From an uncultured Clostridium sp. (lineage in GTDB: Bacteria; Bacillota; Clostridia; TANB77; CAG-508): DNA of 40,240 nt. The DNA is taken from contig CAMXJY010000015.1 in assembly GCA_947244325.1 (NCBI GenBank), forward strand, positions 1-40,240. The letters run 5' to 3'. A program made the position numbers and the translations under genes. The notes under the pieces are model-generated. The model saw only the letters and a list, made by a program, of their open reading frames with translations. It had not been told where the DNA came from and ran no database searches. Shown in pieces: positions 31,185-39,279 of the stretch. Within the stretch, counting starts at the first letter, position 1, and each line of letters begins with the position of its first letter.

Positions 31185-32468
31185 ATGATAGATATTAAAA
31201 TATTAAGAGAAAATCCAGAGATGGTAAAAGAAAATATTAGAAAAAAATTTCAAGAACACAAATTAAATTTAGTTGATGAAGTATTAGAATTAGATAAGGA
31301 AAGCAGAGAGTTAACATTAATGTGTGATGAGCTTCGTATGAAAAGAAATTCTATAAGTAAAGAAATAGGTGTACTTATGGGACAAGGAAAAAAAGAAGAA
31401 GCTGAAAGTAAAAAACAAGAAGTACAAGAAATTAATGATAAACTATCTGCAAATGAAGGAAGAGAAGAAACATTAAAGGAAGAAATAAAATCAAGAATGA
31501 TGAAAATTCCTAACATTATGGATGCTTCAGTTCCTATAGGAAAAGATGATGGTGAAAATGTTGAAAATGAAAAATTTGGAGAACCAGTTGTTCCAGATTA
31601 TGAAATACCATATCATGCAGATATAATAGAATCTTTAAATGGGCTAGATAAGGAAAGTGCTGGAAGAACAAGTGGAAATGGCTTTTATTATTTATTAGGA
31701 GATGTAGCTAGATTACATGAAGCAATGATAGCATATGCTAGAGATTTTATGATAGATAAAGGATTTACTTACTGTATACCTCCTTTTATGATAAGAAGTG
31801 ATGTTGTAGATGGAGTTATGAGCTTTGAAGAATTAGAAGCAATGATGTATAAAATCGAGGGAGAAGATCTTTATTTAATAGGTACAAGTGAACACTCTAT
31901 GATAGGAAAATTTAAAGGTCAAATAGTAAAAGAAGAAGAATTACCTATAACTATAACAGGATATTCTCCATGTTTTAGAAAAGAAGTTGGTTCTCATGGA
32001 TTAGAAGAAAGAGGATTATATAGAGTACATCAATTTGAAAAACAAGAAATGATTGTACTTTGTAAACCAGAAGAACAAATGGATTGGTATAATAAAATGT
32101 GGCAATTCACAGTAGAATTTTTCAGAAGTTTAGATGTTCCAGTAAGAACTTTAGAATGTTGTAGTGGAGATTTAGCAGATTTAAAAGTTAAATCTTGTGA
32201 TGTTGAAGCTTGGAGTCCACGTCAAAAGAAATATTTTGAAGTAGGAAGTTGTTCTACATTAGGAGATGCTCAAAGTAGAAGATTAGGAATCAGAGCTAAA
32301 GGCGAAAAAGGAAACTATTTAGTAGCTACTTTAAATAATACTGTAGTAGCAAGTCCAAGAGGACTAATTGCAGTTATAGAAAATAATTATCAAGCAGATG
32401 GAAGTATATTAGTTCCAAAAGTTTTACAAAGATATATGGGTGGAAAAGAAAAAATAGTTAAAAAATAA
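31185..32468 (+). CDS. serS: Seryl-tRNA synthetase
   Basis: SerRS charges tRNA-Ser and also tRNA-Sec where present. The 427 residues have the long N-terminal coiled-coil arm (about 1-105, from MIDIKILRENPEMVKENIRK to the KKEEAESKKQEVQE region) that grips the tRNA long arm. The class II core follows: motif 2 with PCFRKEVGSHGLEERGLYRVHQFEKQE, and motif 3 with NTVVASPRGLIAVIENNYQ. The substrate-binding region GTSEHSMI is also visible. GGGGG precedes the ATG. It is controlled by the T-box upstream of the Dcd-DUF1653 gene. A palindromic repeat begins 7 bases after its stop. Confidence 0.97.
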   Translation: MIDIKILRENPEMVKENIRKKFQEHKLNLVDEVLELDKESRELTLMCDELRMKRNSISKEIGVLMGQGKKEEAESKKQEVQEINDKLSANEGREETLKEEIKSRMMKIPNIMDASVPIGKDDGENVENEKFGEPVVPDYEIPYHADIIESLNGLDKESAGRTSGNGFYYLLGDVARLHEAMIAYARDFMIDKGFTYCIPPFMIRSDVVDGVMSFEELEAMMYKIEGEDLYLIGTSEHSMIGKFKGQIVKEEELPITITGYSPCFRKEVGSHGLEERGLYRVHQFEKQEMIVLCKPEEQMDWYNKMWQFTVEFFRSLDVPVRTLECCSGDLADLKVKSCDVEAWSPRQKKYFEVGSCSTLGDAQSRRLGIRAKGEKGNYLVATLNNTVVASPRGLIAVIENNYQADGSILVPKVLQRYMGGKEKIVKK

Positions 32469-32475
32469 GACCTTT

Positions 32476-32525
32476 TGACCTTTTGGGGACATTTATGTCC
32501 ATTAATAAACGTCCCCAAAAGGTCA
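32476..32525. repeat. Palindromic repeat family A, copy 2
   Basis: TGACCTTTTGGGGAC and GTCCCCAAAAGGTCA are perfect 15-base arms with a further ATTTAT/ATAAA pair inside. Outside, an extra GACCTTTTG and CCAAAAGGAC pair extends the symmetry. The copy at 8973-9022 has the same length. This one lies between serS and ysxC, and its right flank runs into the ysxC Shine-Dalgarno. Confidence 0.88.
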
Positions 32526-32547
32526 TCCAAAAGGACAGGGAGAATTT

Positions 32548-33138
32548 ATGATAGTAAAAAATCCAAAGTTTGAAATATCAGCAGTAAGTAAAAAACAATA
32601 TCCGAAAGGAGATTTACCAGAAATAGTATTAGTTGGTAAATCAAATGTAGGTAAATCTTCTTTTGTAAATACAATGATTAATAGAAAAAGTTTGGCAAGA
32701 ACAAGTAATGTTCCAGGAAAAACAAGACAAATAAATTTTTATAATATAGATGAAAAATTCTATTTTGTAGATTTACCTGGATATGGTTTTAGTAAGATGT
32801 CTAAAAAAGAAAAAATAATATCAGGAAAATATATTGAAGAATACTTAGAAGAAGGAAAAAATGTTTCTCTAATCATATTTTTATTGGATATCAGACATAA
32901 ACCAACAGAAGATGATATGTTAATGTATGATTATATTTTAAGAAGTAATTTACCATTTATAGTTGTTACAAATAAAGCTGATAAGATAGCAATAACAAAA
33001 GTATCAGGTGAAGTAGAGAGAATAAAAGAAATTTTAGGAATATCATATAGTACAATATTACCATTTTCAGCTGAAAGAAAAATTTATACAGAAGATGTGT
33101 GGAAAGAAATTGAGAAATTTATTCCAAATAATGAATAA
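32548..33138 (+). CDS. ysxC: Ribosome-biogenesis GTPase YsxC/EngB
   Basis: The 196-residue protein is a single GTPase domain of the YihA/EngB family, required for late 50S assembly. G1 is GKSNVGKSS (30-38), G3 is DLPGYGFSKMSKKEK, and G4 is TNKAD; switch I region carries ARTSNVPGKTRQINFY. Length is standard. GACAGGGAG precedes the ATG. The palindromic repeat of family A fills the gap to serS, so the gene may share the serS transcript or depend on a promoter I cannot see. Confidence 0.95.
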   Translation: MIVKNPKFEISAVSKKQYPKGDLPEIVLVGKSNVGKSSFVNTMINRKSLARTSNVPGKTRQINFYNIDEKFYFVDLPGYGFSKMSKKEKIISGKYIEEYLEEGKNVSLIIFLLDIRHKPTEDDMLMYDYILRSNLPFIVVTNKADKIAITKVSGEVERIKEILGISYSTILPFSAERKIYTEDVWKEIEKFIPNNE

Positions 33139-33225
33139 ATTATTAAATTATGCATAAATATATATAAAATGGATAAATTATACCTAAATTTAATTAAGGT
33201 TTAATTTTGGACAAGGAGATAGTTT

Positions 33226-33459
33226 ATGTATAATGAATATGTTAGAGAAGTTAAAATAAATGAACAAAATGATAATGAAAAAAATATAGAGCTCTTAAGA
33301 AATATTGAAATTGTTAAAGAAAGTTTAACCACTATGTATAATAATTTACAATTTGCAGATAGTGATTTAATTGATTATTATTCATATCAAATAAAAGCAG
33401 AAGAAGCTAAATATGGTTATCTTATTAAACAAGCTAAAAAGAAAAATATTAATATATAA
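33226..33459 (+). CDS. DUF2508 (YaaL-like) family protein
   Basis: The 77 residues contain the DUF2508 pattern: ELLRNIEIVKESLTTMYNN, then FADSDLIDYYSYQIKAEEAKYGYLIKQAK, a helical hairpin with the conserved LID.Y...AE..KYGYL motif. The family is common in spore-forming Firmicutes and usually lies near recR or the sigma-K regulator bofA; neither is here. ACAAGGAG precedes the ATG. The function is unknown. It is followed after 14 bases by a PAS-domain gene, suggesting a two-gene unit. Confidence 0.8.
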   Translation: MYNEYVREVKINEQNDNEKNIELLRNIEIVKESLTTMYNNLQFADSDLIDYYSYQIKAEEAKYGYLIKQAKKKNINI

Positions 33460-33473
33460 AATGGAGTAAAGAA

Positions 33474-33815
33474 ATGGAAGAAATATTTGAAGGAATTTTA
33501 AATAGTTATCCATATCCAATAGTATTTGTGGATAATAATTATATTATAAGATTTATGAATCAAAATGCTAAGTATCATTATTACCAAGAAAGAGGATATA
33601 AGGATTTAATAGGAAAAAGTCTATTTGATTGCCATAGTAATGAAAAATCAATAGAAAAAATAAAACAGGGGTATGAAGGAATAAAAAGAAATGGAAAAGA
33701 GGTCTTTGTATGTGTTACTGCTAGAAATCAAAGAGTATATATGCAAGGAGTAAAAAATTCAAAAGGTGAATGGATTGGATTTATAGAAAGATTTGAATTA
33801 AATTTACAAATGTAA
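33474..33815 (+). CDS. Stand-alone PAS domain protein
   Basis: The 113-residue protein is one PAS domain: PYPIVFVDNNYIIRFMNQNAKY (about 13-34), a GKSLFDCHS turn (48-56), helices to about 77, and two C-terminal strands, VYMQGVKNSKGEWIGFIERFE. No kinase, nucleotide-cyclase or DNA-binding part is attached, so it probably senses a ligand, heme, flavin or oxygen and signals through a partner. His and Cys residues near 36, 54 and 55 could be ligand contacts, which is speculation. It is cotranscribed with DUF2508 and ends at a strong terminator shared with glmS. Confidence 0.8.
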   Translation: MEEIFEGILNSYPYPIVFVDNNYIIRFMNQNAKYHYYQERGYKDLIGKSLFDCHSNEKSIEKIKQGYEGIKRNGKEVFVCVTARNQRVYMQGVKNSKGEWIGFIERFELNLQM

Positions 33816-33892
33816 TTTATACATATATAATATCTTTAATGTTAAATGTTTTATTGTTTTAGTTTTAGATTGATAATTACATAAATAAAAAA

Positions 33893-33928
33893 TAAACCGT
33901 TTTGCTTTATATAGCAAAACGGTTTTTA
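33893..33928. terminator. Bidirectional terminator between the PAS gene and glmS
   Basis: AAACCGTTTTGCT and AGCAAAACGGTTT with a small loop. T runs stand on the plus side and, via AAATAAAAAATAAA, on the minus side. It lies between convergent genes. Confidence 0.9.
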
Positions 33929-33932
33929 TAAA

Positions 33933-35768
33933 TTATTCTACAGTAACTGATTTTGCAAGATTTCTAGGTTTATCAACATCTAATCCTTTTTCTTTAGAAA
34001 TGTAGTATGCTAAAATTTGAAGAGGTACTACAGAAAGAATAGGAGAGACAAGTATATTTGTTTTTGGAATCTCTATAACTTCATCAAAATTATAATTTAA
34101 TTCTTGGTTTGTAACTATAAAAGTTTTTGCACCTCTAGTTACTACTTCTTGAATATTACTAATTGATTTTTCTACTAAAAGTCTATTTGTTAGGACAGAA
34201 ACAACAGTTACACCATTTTCTATTAATGCAATAGGTCCATGTTTTAATTCACCAGAAGGATAAGCTTCTGAATGAATATATGAAATCTCTTTTAATTTTA
34301 AAGAACCTTCCATTGCAACTGTATAATCAATTCCTCTACCAATAAAGAATATATCTTTTTCTTTATAGATTTTTTGAGCAAACTCTTTTATTTTTTCTGT
34401 GTTTTTTAATACTTCTTCAATACTTGAAGGTAGAAGTAGTATATCTTTTTTTAGTTCTTCAAGTTTTTCTTTATTTATTTCTAATTTTTCTGCAAAATTG
34501 ATTGCAAGTATTGCAAGTAGTACTATTTGAGCTGTATAAGCTTTTGTAGATGCAACAGCTATTTCAGGTCCAGCATGAGTATAAACAGTATAATCTGCTT
34601 CTCTTGAAATAGAAGAGCCAACTACATTTGATATAGCAATAGTTTTTGAACCTTTTGATTTTGCAAGTTTTAAAGCTGCAATAGTATCAGCTGTTTCACC
34701 AGATTGACTAATAAAAATACAAAGAGTATTTTTATTTATAATTGGATTTCTATATCTAAATTCTGATGCTGCTTCAACTTCTACAGGAATTTCACATAAA
34801 CTTTCTAAAATATTTTTTCCTGCAAGACCTGCATGCATAGCTGTACCACAAGCAATTATAAAAATTTTATTAATTGTTTGTAAAAATTTTTTATCTATAT
34901 CTAATTCTGGAATAGAAGAACTAGAATTTTCTGGAAGTCTAGAACCAATAGTTTCTCTTATTGATTTTGGTTGTTCATTGATTTCTTTTAACATGAAATC
35001 AGGATATCCATCTTTTTCAGCAGCTCCAGCATCCCAAGTAATATTTTTAATTTCTTTACTTATTGAATTTGAATTTTCATCATAAAAATCAATATTATTT
35101 TTGCTTATAAAAGCAAATTCATTATCATTTAAAAGATAAAAATCTTTAGTAAAAGATAAAATAGCAGGAATATCAGAACTTATATAACATTCGTTATTAC
35201 CTTTTCCAATAACTAATGGACTATCTTTTCTAACAACAATCATATTATCTGGAAAGTCAGAACATAAAACTTCAATTGCATAACTACCTTTTAACATTTT
35301 GCAGGTATCTATAACAGCAGATAAAAGACGTTTATTACCTTGCTCTTTAGAATTTTCATAATTAAAATGAATTAAATTTGGTATAACTTCAGTATCTGTT
35401 TCAGATAAGAAAGTATATTTACGAGATTTTAAAAATTCTCTTAAATCTGCATAATTTTCGATTATACCATTATGAACAACTGCGAATTTGTTTGAATTAT
35501 CCATATGAGGATGAGAATTGATACTAGAAGGTTTACCATGAGTAGCCCATCTAGTATGACCAATTCCTACTGTTCCTAATAATGAATTTATATCATTAAT
35601 TTTTTCAAGTTCGCTAACACGACCTTTATTTTTTATATTTTTTATACCACTATTTTCAATAGTAGCGATACCAGCAGAGTCGTAACCTCTGTATTCTAAT
35701 CTTAAAAGACCATTAATTAATATTGGTTTTGCTTGTTTTTCTCCTATATAACCAACTATTCCACACAT
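33933..35768 (-). CDS. glmS: Glucosamine-6-phosphate synthase (glutamine-hydrolysing)
   Basis: GlmS makes glucosamine 6-phosphate from fructose 6-phosphate and glutamine, the first step toward peptidoglycan amino sugars. From the ATG at 35768 it has 611 residues beginning MCGIVGYIG, so Cys2 becomes the N-terminal nucleophile of the glutamine amidotransferase domain (about 1-240; THGKPSSINSHPH and NGIIENYADLR visible). Two SIS domains follow (CGTAMHAGLAGK, SQSGETADTIAALK, SGELKHGPIALIE), and the end is DVDKPRNLAKSVTVE. AAAGGTGG precedes the ATG; the longer frame to 35861 runs into untranslated leader. The glmS ribozyme lies directly upstream. Confidence 0.97.
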   Translation of the reverse strand: MCGIVGYIGEKQAKPILINGLLRLEYRGYDSAGIATIENSGIKNIKNKGRVSELEKINDINSLLGTVGIGHTRWATHGKPSSINSHPHMDNSNKFAVVHNGIIENYADLREFLKSRKYTFLSETDTEVIPNLIHFNYENSKEQGNKRLLSAVIDTCKMLKGSYAIEVLCSDFPDNMIVVRKDSPLVIGKGNNECYISSDIPAILSFTKDFYLLNDNEFAFISKNNIDFYDENSNSISKEIKNITWDAGAAEKDGYPDFMLKEINEQPKSIRETIGSRLPENSSSSIPELDIDKKFLQTINKIFIIACGTAMHAGLAGKNILESLCEIPVEVEAASEFRYRNPIINKNTLCIFISQSGETADTIAALKLAKSKGSKTIAISNVVGSSISREADYTVYTHAGPEIAVASTKAYTAQIVLLAILAINFAEKLEINKEKLEELKKDILLLPSSIEEVLKNTEKIKEFAQKIYKEKDIFFIGRGIDYTVAMEGSLKLKEISYIHSEAYPSGELKHGPIALIENGVTVVSVLTNRLLVEKSISNIQEVVTRGAKTFIVTNQELNYNFDEVIEIPKTNILVSPILSVVPLQILAYYISKEKGLDVDKPRNLAKSVTVE

Positions 35769-35849
35769 AAAAAAACCACCTTTCTTAAATAAACTAGTGT
35801 ATAATTTTAAAAGACAATAAAATTGCCATAAATCTAGTTTATATAAATA

Positions 35850-36016
35850 GGGTGTAAGCAAAATTACTAGTTAGAAATCTGTTAAAAGCATTACTGCTTT
35901 TTTTTAATCTAACCTATGGTAGTAATTATACCATTAGAGCATCCGCCGAATATTTCGATAACTCTAAACCTCGTCAACTATTTAAAATACTATGTAAAAT
36001 AAATAGCTCTGGCGCT
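35850..36016 (-). ncRNA. glmS ribozyme (glucosamine-6-phosphate riboswitch)
   Basis: On the minus strand the RNA begins AGCGCCAGAGC; self-cleavage is expected between A (36016) and G (36015). The conserved core follows: GACGAGG, a TTATCGA segment, then ATTCGGCGGATG, with pseudoknot regions and a later hairpin AAAAGCA-GTAA-TGCTTTT. The order and sequences match the known ribozyme, which cleaves itself when glucosamine 6-phosphate is bound and exposes the mRNA to RNase J, whose gene is also in this window. It lies about 80 bases before the glmS start. Confidence 0.95.
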
Positions 36017-36103
36017 AACCTTTGTTTATGTTTTTCTCCTTTCTAAAATTTAAGCTTACAAAAAACTAGAATTCATATTTTCTAGTATACCTATTTCTAT
36101 ATT

Positions 36104-36132
36104 ATAATATGTAAAAGTTTTAAAAATGTCAA
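36104..36132 (-). promoter_or_regulatory. Promoter of glmS
   Basis: On the minus strand TTGACA (36127-36132) and TATTAT (36104-36109), with a 17-base spacer; TATAAT overlaps three bases further on. About 80 bases of leader precede the ribozyme cleavage site, including ACTAGAA / TTCTAGT with TTTTTT (36060-36087), a weak terminator-like hairpin. Confidence 0.7.
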
Positions 36133-36254
36133 ATGAAATTTTTAATTTTCTAAGAAATTTCGACTTATAAGGAGAAAATTTCTGTAGAAAATGATAATGC
36201 GAAATTTAAATTTTCTTAGCGACAAAGGAGCTTTAGAAAATTTTAATTTCACTT
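36131..36254. repeat. AT-rich inverted-repeat element between glmS and hpt
   Basis: The left end TGAAATTTTTAATTTTCTAA and the complement of the right end (TGAAATTAAAATTTTCTAA) are near-identical. Inner blocks AGAAATTTCG and CGAAATTT add a second pairing. The 124-base unit separates two divergent promoters and has no ORF. Confidence 0.55.
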
Positions 36255-36269
36255 TTGTGAACAAACCTG

Positions 36270-36298
36270 TTTACACCCAAAAATAAATATAATATAAT
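36270..36298 (+). promoter_or_regulatory. Promoter of hpt-uvrC
   Basis: TTTACA at 36270-36275 and TATAAT at 36293-36298, with a 17-base spacer. Confidence 0.75.
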
Positions 36299-36336
36299 TA
36301 AAAAGTAATAAAAATATTAATTGAAATGGAGTTTTT

Positions 36337-36852
36337 ATGGAAAATTTAAAAGTAATGTATGAAGAAAAAGAAATTCAAGAAAGAATTAAACAAGTAGCAG
36401 AAGAAATTGATAAAGACTATGTTGGTAAAGATGTAGTTGTAGTCTCAGTTTTAAAAGGAGCTATATTTTTTACTGTTGATTTAGTAAAGAAAATGAAAAC
36501 TCCAATAGAGTTAGAAACAGTGCAAGTTTCAAGTTATCAAGGCACAGAAAGTACTGGAAAGATTAATATGAAAAAAGATTTAGACGGTAGTATAGAAGGC
36601 AGAGACGTTTTAATAGTTGAAGATATTGTTGATACAGGACATACTTTGAAATATTTAAAAGAATATCTAATATCAAAAAAAGCTAAAAGTGTAAAAATAG
36701 CTGTATTTATGGATAAAAAAGAAAGAAGACAAGTTGATATTGATATAGACTATACAGGTTTTGTAATACCTAATAAATTTGTTGTAGGATATGGATTCGA
36801 TGTTGATGAAAAAGGAAGAAATATACCATATGTAGGTTATATAGATAATTAA
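36337..36852 (+). CDS. hpt: Hypoxanthine phosphoribosyltransferase
   Basis: The enzyme salvages hypoxanthine (and usually guanine) to IMP or GMP with PRPP. The 171 residues are the normal size. The PRPP loop is VEDIVDTGHT (94-103), preceded by VVSVLKGAIFF (PPi loop, 36-46) and SSYQGTESTGKI; the purine-binding end reads IPNKFVVGYGFDVDEKGRNIPYVG. TGGAG precedes the ATG. It is followed by uvrC after 9 bases, so they form a two-gene unit from the promoter at 36270. In many Firmicutes hpt lies beside tilS and ftsH; that context is absent here. Confidence 0.95.
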   Translation: MENLKVMYEEKEIQERIKQVAEEIDKDYVGKDVVVVSVLKGAIFFTVDLVKKMKTPIELETVQVSSYQGTESTGKINMKKDLDGSIEGRDVLIVEDIVDTGHTLKYLKEYLISKKAKSVKIAVFMDKKERRQVDIDIDYTGFVIPNKFVVGYGFDVDEKGRNIPYVGYIDN

Positions 36853-36861
36853 GGTGATAAT

Positions 36862-38649
36862 ATGTTTGATATTGAAGAGGAATTAAAAAAGCTTCCAGAA
36901 AAACCAGGTGTTTATTTAATGCATGATAAAGATGATACCGTTATATATGTTGGAAAAGCTATAGTTTTAAAAAATCGTGTTAGACAATATTTTAGAAAAA
37001 ATAATAAAACACCAAGAATAGAAAAAATGGTTTCTTTGATAGACCATTTTGAATATATAGTGGTTGGTAGTGAAGATGAAGCTTTAATTTTAGAATGTAA
37101 TTTAATAAAAAAGTATAGACCAAAGTTTAATGTATTACTTAAGGATGATAAAACATATCCATATATAAAAATAGATGTAAAATCAGATTATCCAAGTGTA
37201 TTTATAACTAGAAGAATACAAAACGATGGTGCAAAATATTTTGGACCTTATGCAAATGCAGGTGCAGCAAAAGAAATGGTAAGTTTTATAAAAGAGAAGT
37301 TTCAAATAAGACAATGTAAAAATTTTAGAAATCAAGATAGAGCTTGTTTAAATTATCATATAAAAAAATGTTTAGCACCTTGTATGGGATATGTTACTAA
37401 AGAAGAATATAAAAATCAAATTGACCAAATTAGTTTATTACTAGATGGAAAAATTGATAGTATAATAAAAAAATTAAAAGAAGAAATGGAAAGCGCTTCA
37501 GAAAAATTAGAATTTGAAAAAGCAGCTACTATTAGAGATAGAATTTTAGCTATTGAAAGAGTATCTGAAAAACAAAAAGTATCAAATATTTCTGAAAATA
37601 ATATTGATGTAATAGGATTATATAAAAATGAAGTTACAGTTTGTATAGAAATGTTTTTTATACGAAATAGTAAAATGATAGGTAGAGAACATTACTTTTT
37701 TGATGAACTAAAAGATATGGAAGAAAGTGAAATTGTATCTGGATTTATTAAACAATATTATATGGATAAAAAAGATTTTCCAAGTAAAATAATGCTTAGA
37801 TACAAATTAGAAGAAAAAGAAATTTTAGAAAACTGGCTTTCAAACAAAGGAAATAGAAAAGTAGAATTAAAGAGTCCACAAAAAGGTGAAAAATTAAGAT
37901 TTGTTGAAATGGCAGAACTTAATAGTAGAATAACTTTAGAAAATAAAACTAAAGATAAAACTGATATTTTAATAGAACTGCGAGATGTATTAGATTTAGA
38001 TGAAATACCTTTTAAAATTGAAAGTTTTGATATATCAAATATTTCAGGAACATTTATTGTTGCAGGTATGTGTGTAGCACAAAATGGAGTAATAAAGAGA
38101 AATTTATCAAGAAGATTTAAAATAAAAACTGTATATGGGCAAGATGATCCAAGATGTATGCAAGAAGTAGTAACAAGAAGATTAAAGCATTCTATAGATG
38201 ATCCTAAAAGTAGTGGATTTGGAACTCTTCCAGATTTAATTTTAGCAGATGGTGGTATTACGCAAATAAGAGCAATAAAAAATGCTATGAATGATGTAGG
38301 TGTTACTATTCCAGTATTTGGTATGGTAAAAGATGATAAACATTCTACAAGAGCATTAGTAGATGAAGATAAAAATGAATATAGAATTTCAGAAAATCTT
38401 TTTAATTTTATAACATCACTTCAAGATGAAGTTCATAAAACAGCTATAGAATATCATAGAAAAGTTAGAGATAAAGAAATGACAAAATCTAAACTAGATT
38501 ATATTGAAGGAATTGGAGACAAAAAAAGAACAGAATTACTTAAAAAGTTTGGAAGTGTAAAAAATATAAAAGAAGCAAGTGTTGAAGAAATTTCAGAAGT
38601 TAAAGGTATTAATAAAGCATTAGCAAAAAAAATAAAAGATGAACTTTAA
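36862..38649 (+). CDS. uvrC: Excinuclease ABC subunit C
   Basis: UvrC makes both incisions around a DNA lesion after UvrA/UvrB recognition. The 595 residues show the N-terminal GIY-YIG nuclease (PEKPGVYLMHDKDDTVIYVGKAIVLKNRVRQYF, about 11-43), the cysteine-containing region CLNYHIKKCLAPCMG, a UVR motif near 203-238 that binds UvrB, the RNase H-like C-terminal nuclease (FDISNISGTFIVAGMCVAQNG, DLILADGGITQ) and a helix-hairpin-helix pair at the end (IEGIGDKKRTELLKKFGSV...VKGINKALAKKI). AAGGTGATA precedes the ATG. It is second in the hpt operon. A family B repeat starts 40 bases after its stop. Confidence 0.96.
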   Translation: MFDIEEELKKLPEKPGVYLMHDKDDTVIYVGKAIVLKNRVRQYFRKNNKTPRIEKMVSLIDHFEYIVVGSEDEALILECNLIKKYRPKFNVLLKDDKTYPYIKIDVKSDYPSVFITRRIQNDGAKYFGPYANAGAAKEMVSFIKEKFQIRQCKNFRNQDRACLNYHIKKCLAPCMGYVTKEEYKNQIDQISLLLDGKIDSIIKKLKEEMESASEKLEFEKAATIRDRILAIERVSEKQKVSNISENNIDVIGLYKNEVTVCIEMFFIRNSKMIGREHYFFDELKDMEESEIVSGFIKQYYMDKKDFPSKIMLRYKLEEKEILENWLSNKGNRKVELKSPQKGEKLRFVEMAELNSRITLENKTKDKTDILIELRDVLDLDEIPFKIESFDISNISGTFIVAGMCVAQNGVIKRNLSRRFKIKTVYGQDDPRCMQEVVTRRLKHSIDDPKSSGFGTLPDLILADGGITQIRAIKNAMNDVGVTIPVFGMVKDDKHSTRALVDEDKNEYRISENLFNFITSLQDEVHKTAIEYHRKVRDKEMTKSKLDYIEGIGDKKRTELLKKFGSVKNIKEASVEEISEVKGINKALAKKIKDEL

Positions 38650-38689
38650 GAAAAAAGATATAATAAGAAGAAAGCAAAATATAAAAAAA

Positions 38690-38792
38690 CAGAATCAAGA
38701 TTTTGTACGCAGTGCAAACTGCTACAAAATCTAACTTCTGTCATAATTATCTAGTACAGAAATTTATCCCACTGGGATAAATTTCCTACTAT
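38690..38792 (+). repeat. Dispersed double-hairpin repeat family B, copy 2
   Basis: The reverse complement of 6572-6674 with about nine substitutions: first hairpin CAGAATCAAGATTTTGTA with an imperfect return arm, linker CATAATTAT, second hairpin CTAGTACAGAAATTTATCCC around ACTG. The second hairpin is conserved almost perfectly, while the first has decayed in its right arm. It lies in the 3' region of uvrC, in the same gene-relative orientation as copy 1. Confidence 0.85.
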
Positions 38793-38805
38793 ATAAAAAT
38801 GCGAG

Positions 38806-38838
38806 GAGCTTTGCTAGAAGATTGGCAAAGCTCTTTTT
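38806..38838 (+). terminator. Intrinsic terminator after uvrC
   Basis: GAGCTTTGC (38806-38814) and GCAAAGCTC (38825-38833) with a 10-base loop and TTTTT. It ends the hpt-uvrC transcript beyond the repeat. Confidence 0.85.
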
Positions 38839-38848
38839 GATGCTATTC

Positions 38849-38953
38849 TTATAAAGTATTAAGTATTGTCACAAAATTGTATAATAAGTATCCTAATATA
38901 ATAAAACTAATACTTGTACTAATTAATAATAATCCTAACCAAATTTTTTTCAT
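38849..38953 (-). CDS. Small single-span membrane protein
   Basis: A 34-codon minus-strand ORF is preceded by AGAAGGT six bases before its ATG. It encodes MKKIWLGLLLISTSISFIIL followed by GYLLYNFVTILNTL: a basic start and one long hydrophobic helix. The reading frame, Shine-Dalgarno and clean membrane profile make a real small gene plausible, in the otherwise gene-free 630 bases between uvrC and ispH. It could be a small membrane peptide. It has no recognisable family, and its promoter (TATAAT near 38988 on the minus strand) is weak. From 38995 to 39199 I see only AT-rich DNA. Confidence 0.45.
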   Translation of the reverse strand: MKKIWLGLLLISTSISFIILGYLLYNFVTILNTL

Positions 38954-39199
38954 AAAAATACCTTCTTTCGTAAAATATAGATATTATAATATATATTCAT
39001 GTAATTTACTTTTATTACTAATTTTTGAAAAAATTACCAAAAATATACTTAAATAAATTATAAAATTTATTTAAAATCTGGAAAATATAAAATTTTATTA
39101 AAAAATTGATTTTTATTTCCTAATAAATAAAGGCTTAGTTAATATTATTGTCTATGTTAGTGTTATTGTAAATTGTATGTGAATTGTTGCTATAATACT

Positions 39200-39228
39200 T
39201 TGCTTTTTTATAAACAATATTATATAAT
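39200..39228 (+). promoter_or_regulatory. Promoter of ispH
   Basis: TTGCTT at 39200-39205 and TATAAT at 39223-39228, with a 17-base spacer; another TATAAT lies upstream near 39191. Confidence 0.55.
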
Positions 39229-39279
39229 TTTAAAATCACTATAGAATAAAATAAAGTATATTAAATTTAGGAGAAAAAT

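Noticed and set aside
35769..35861. 31-residue N-terminal extension of GlmS
   Set aside because: It would block Cys2 from becoming the N-terminal nucleophile and runs through untranslated leader near the ribozyme.
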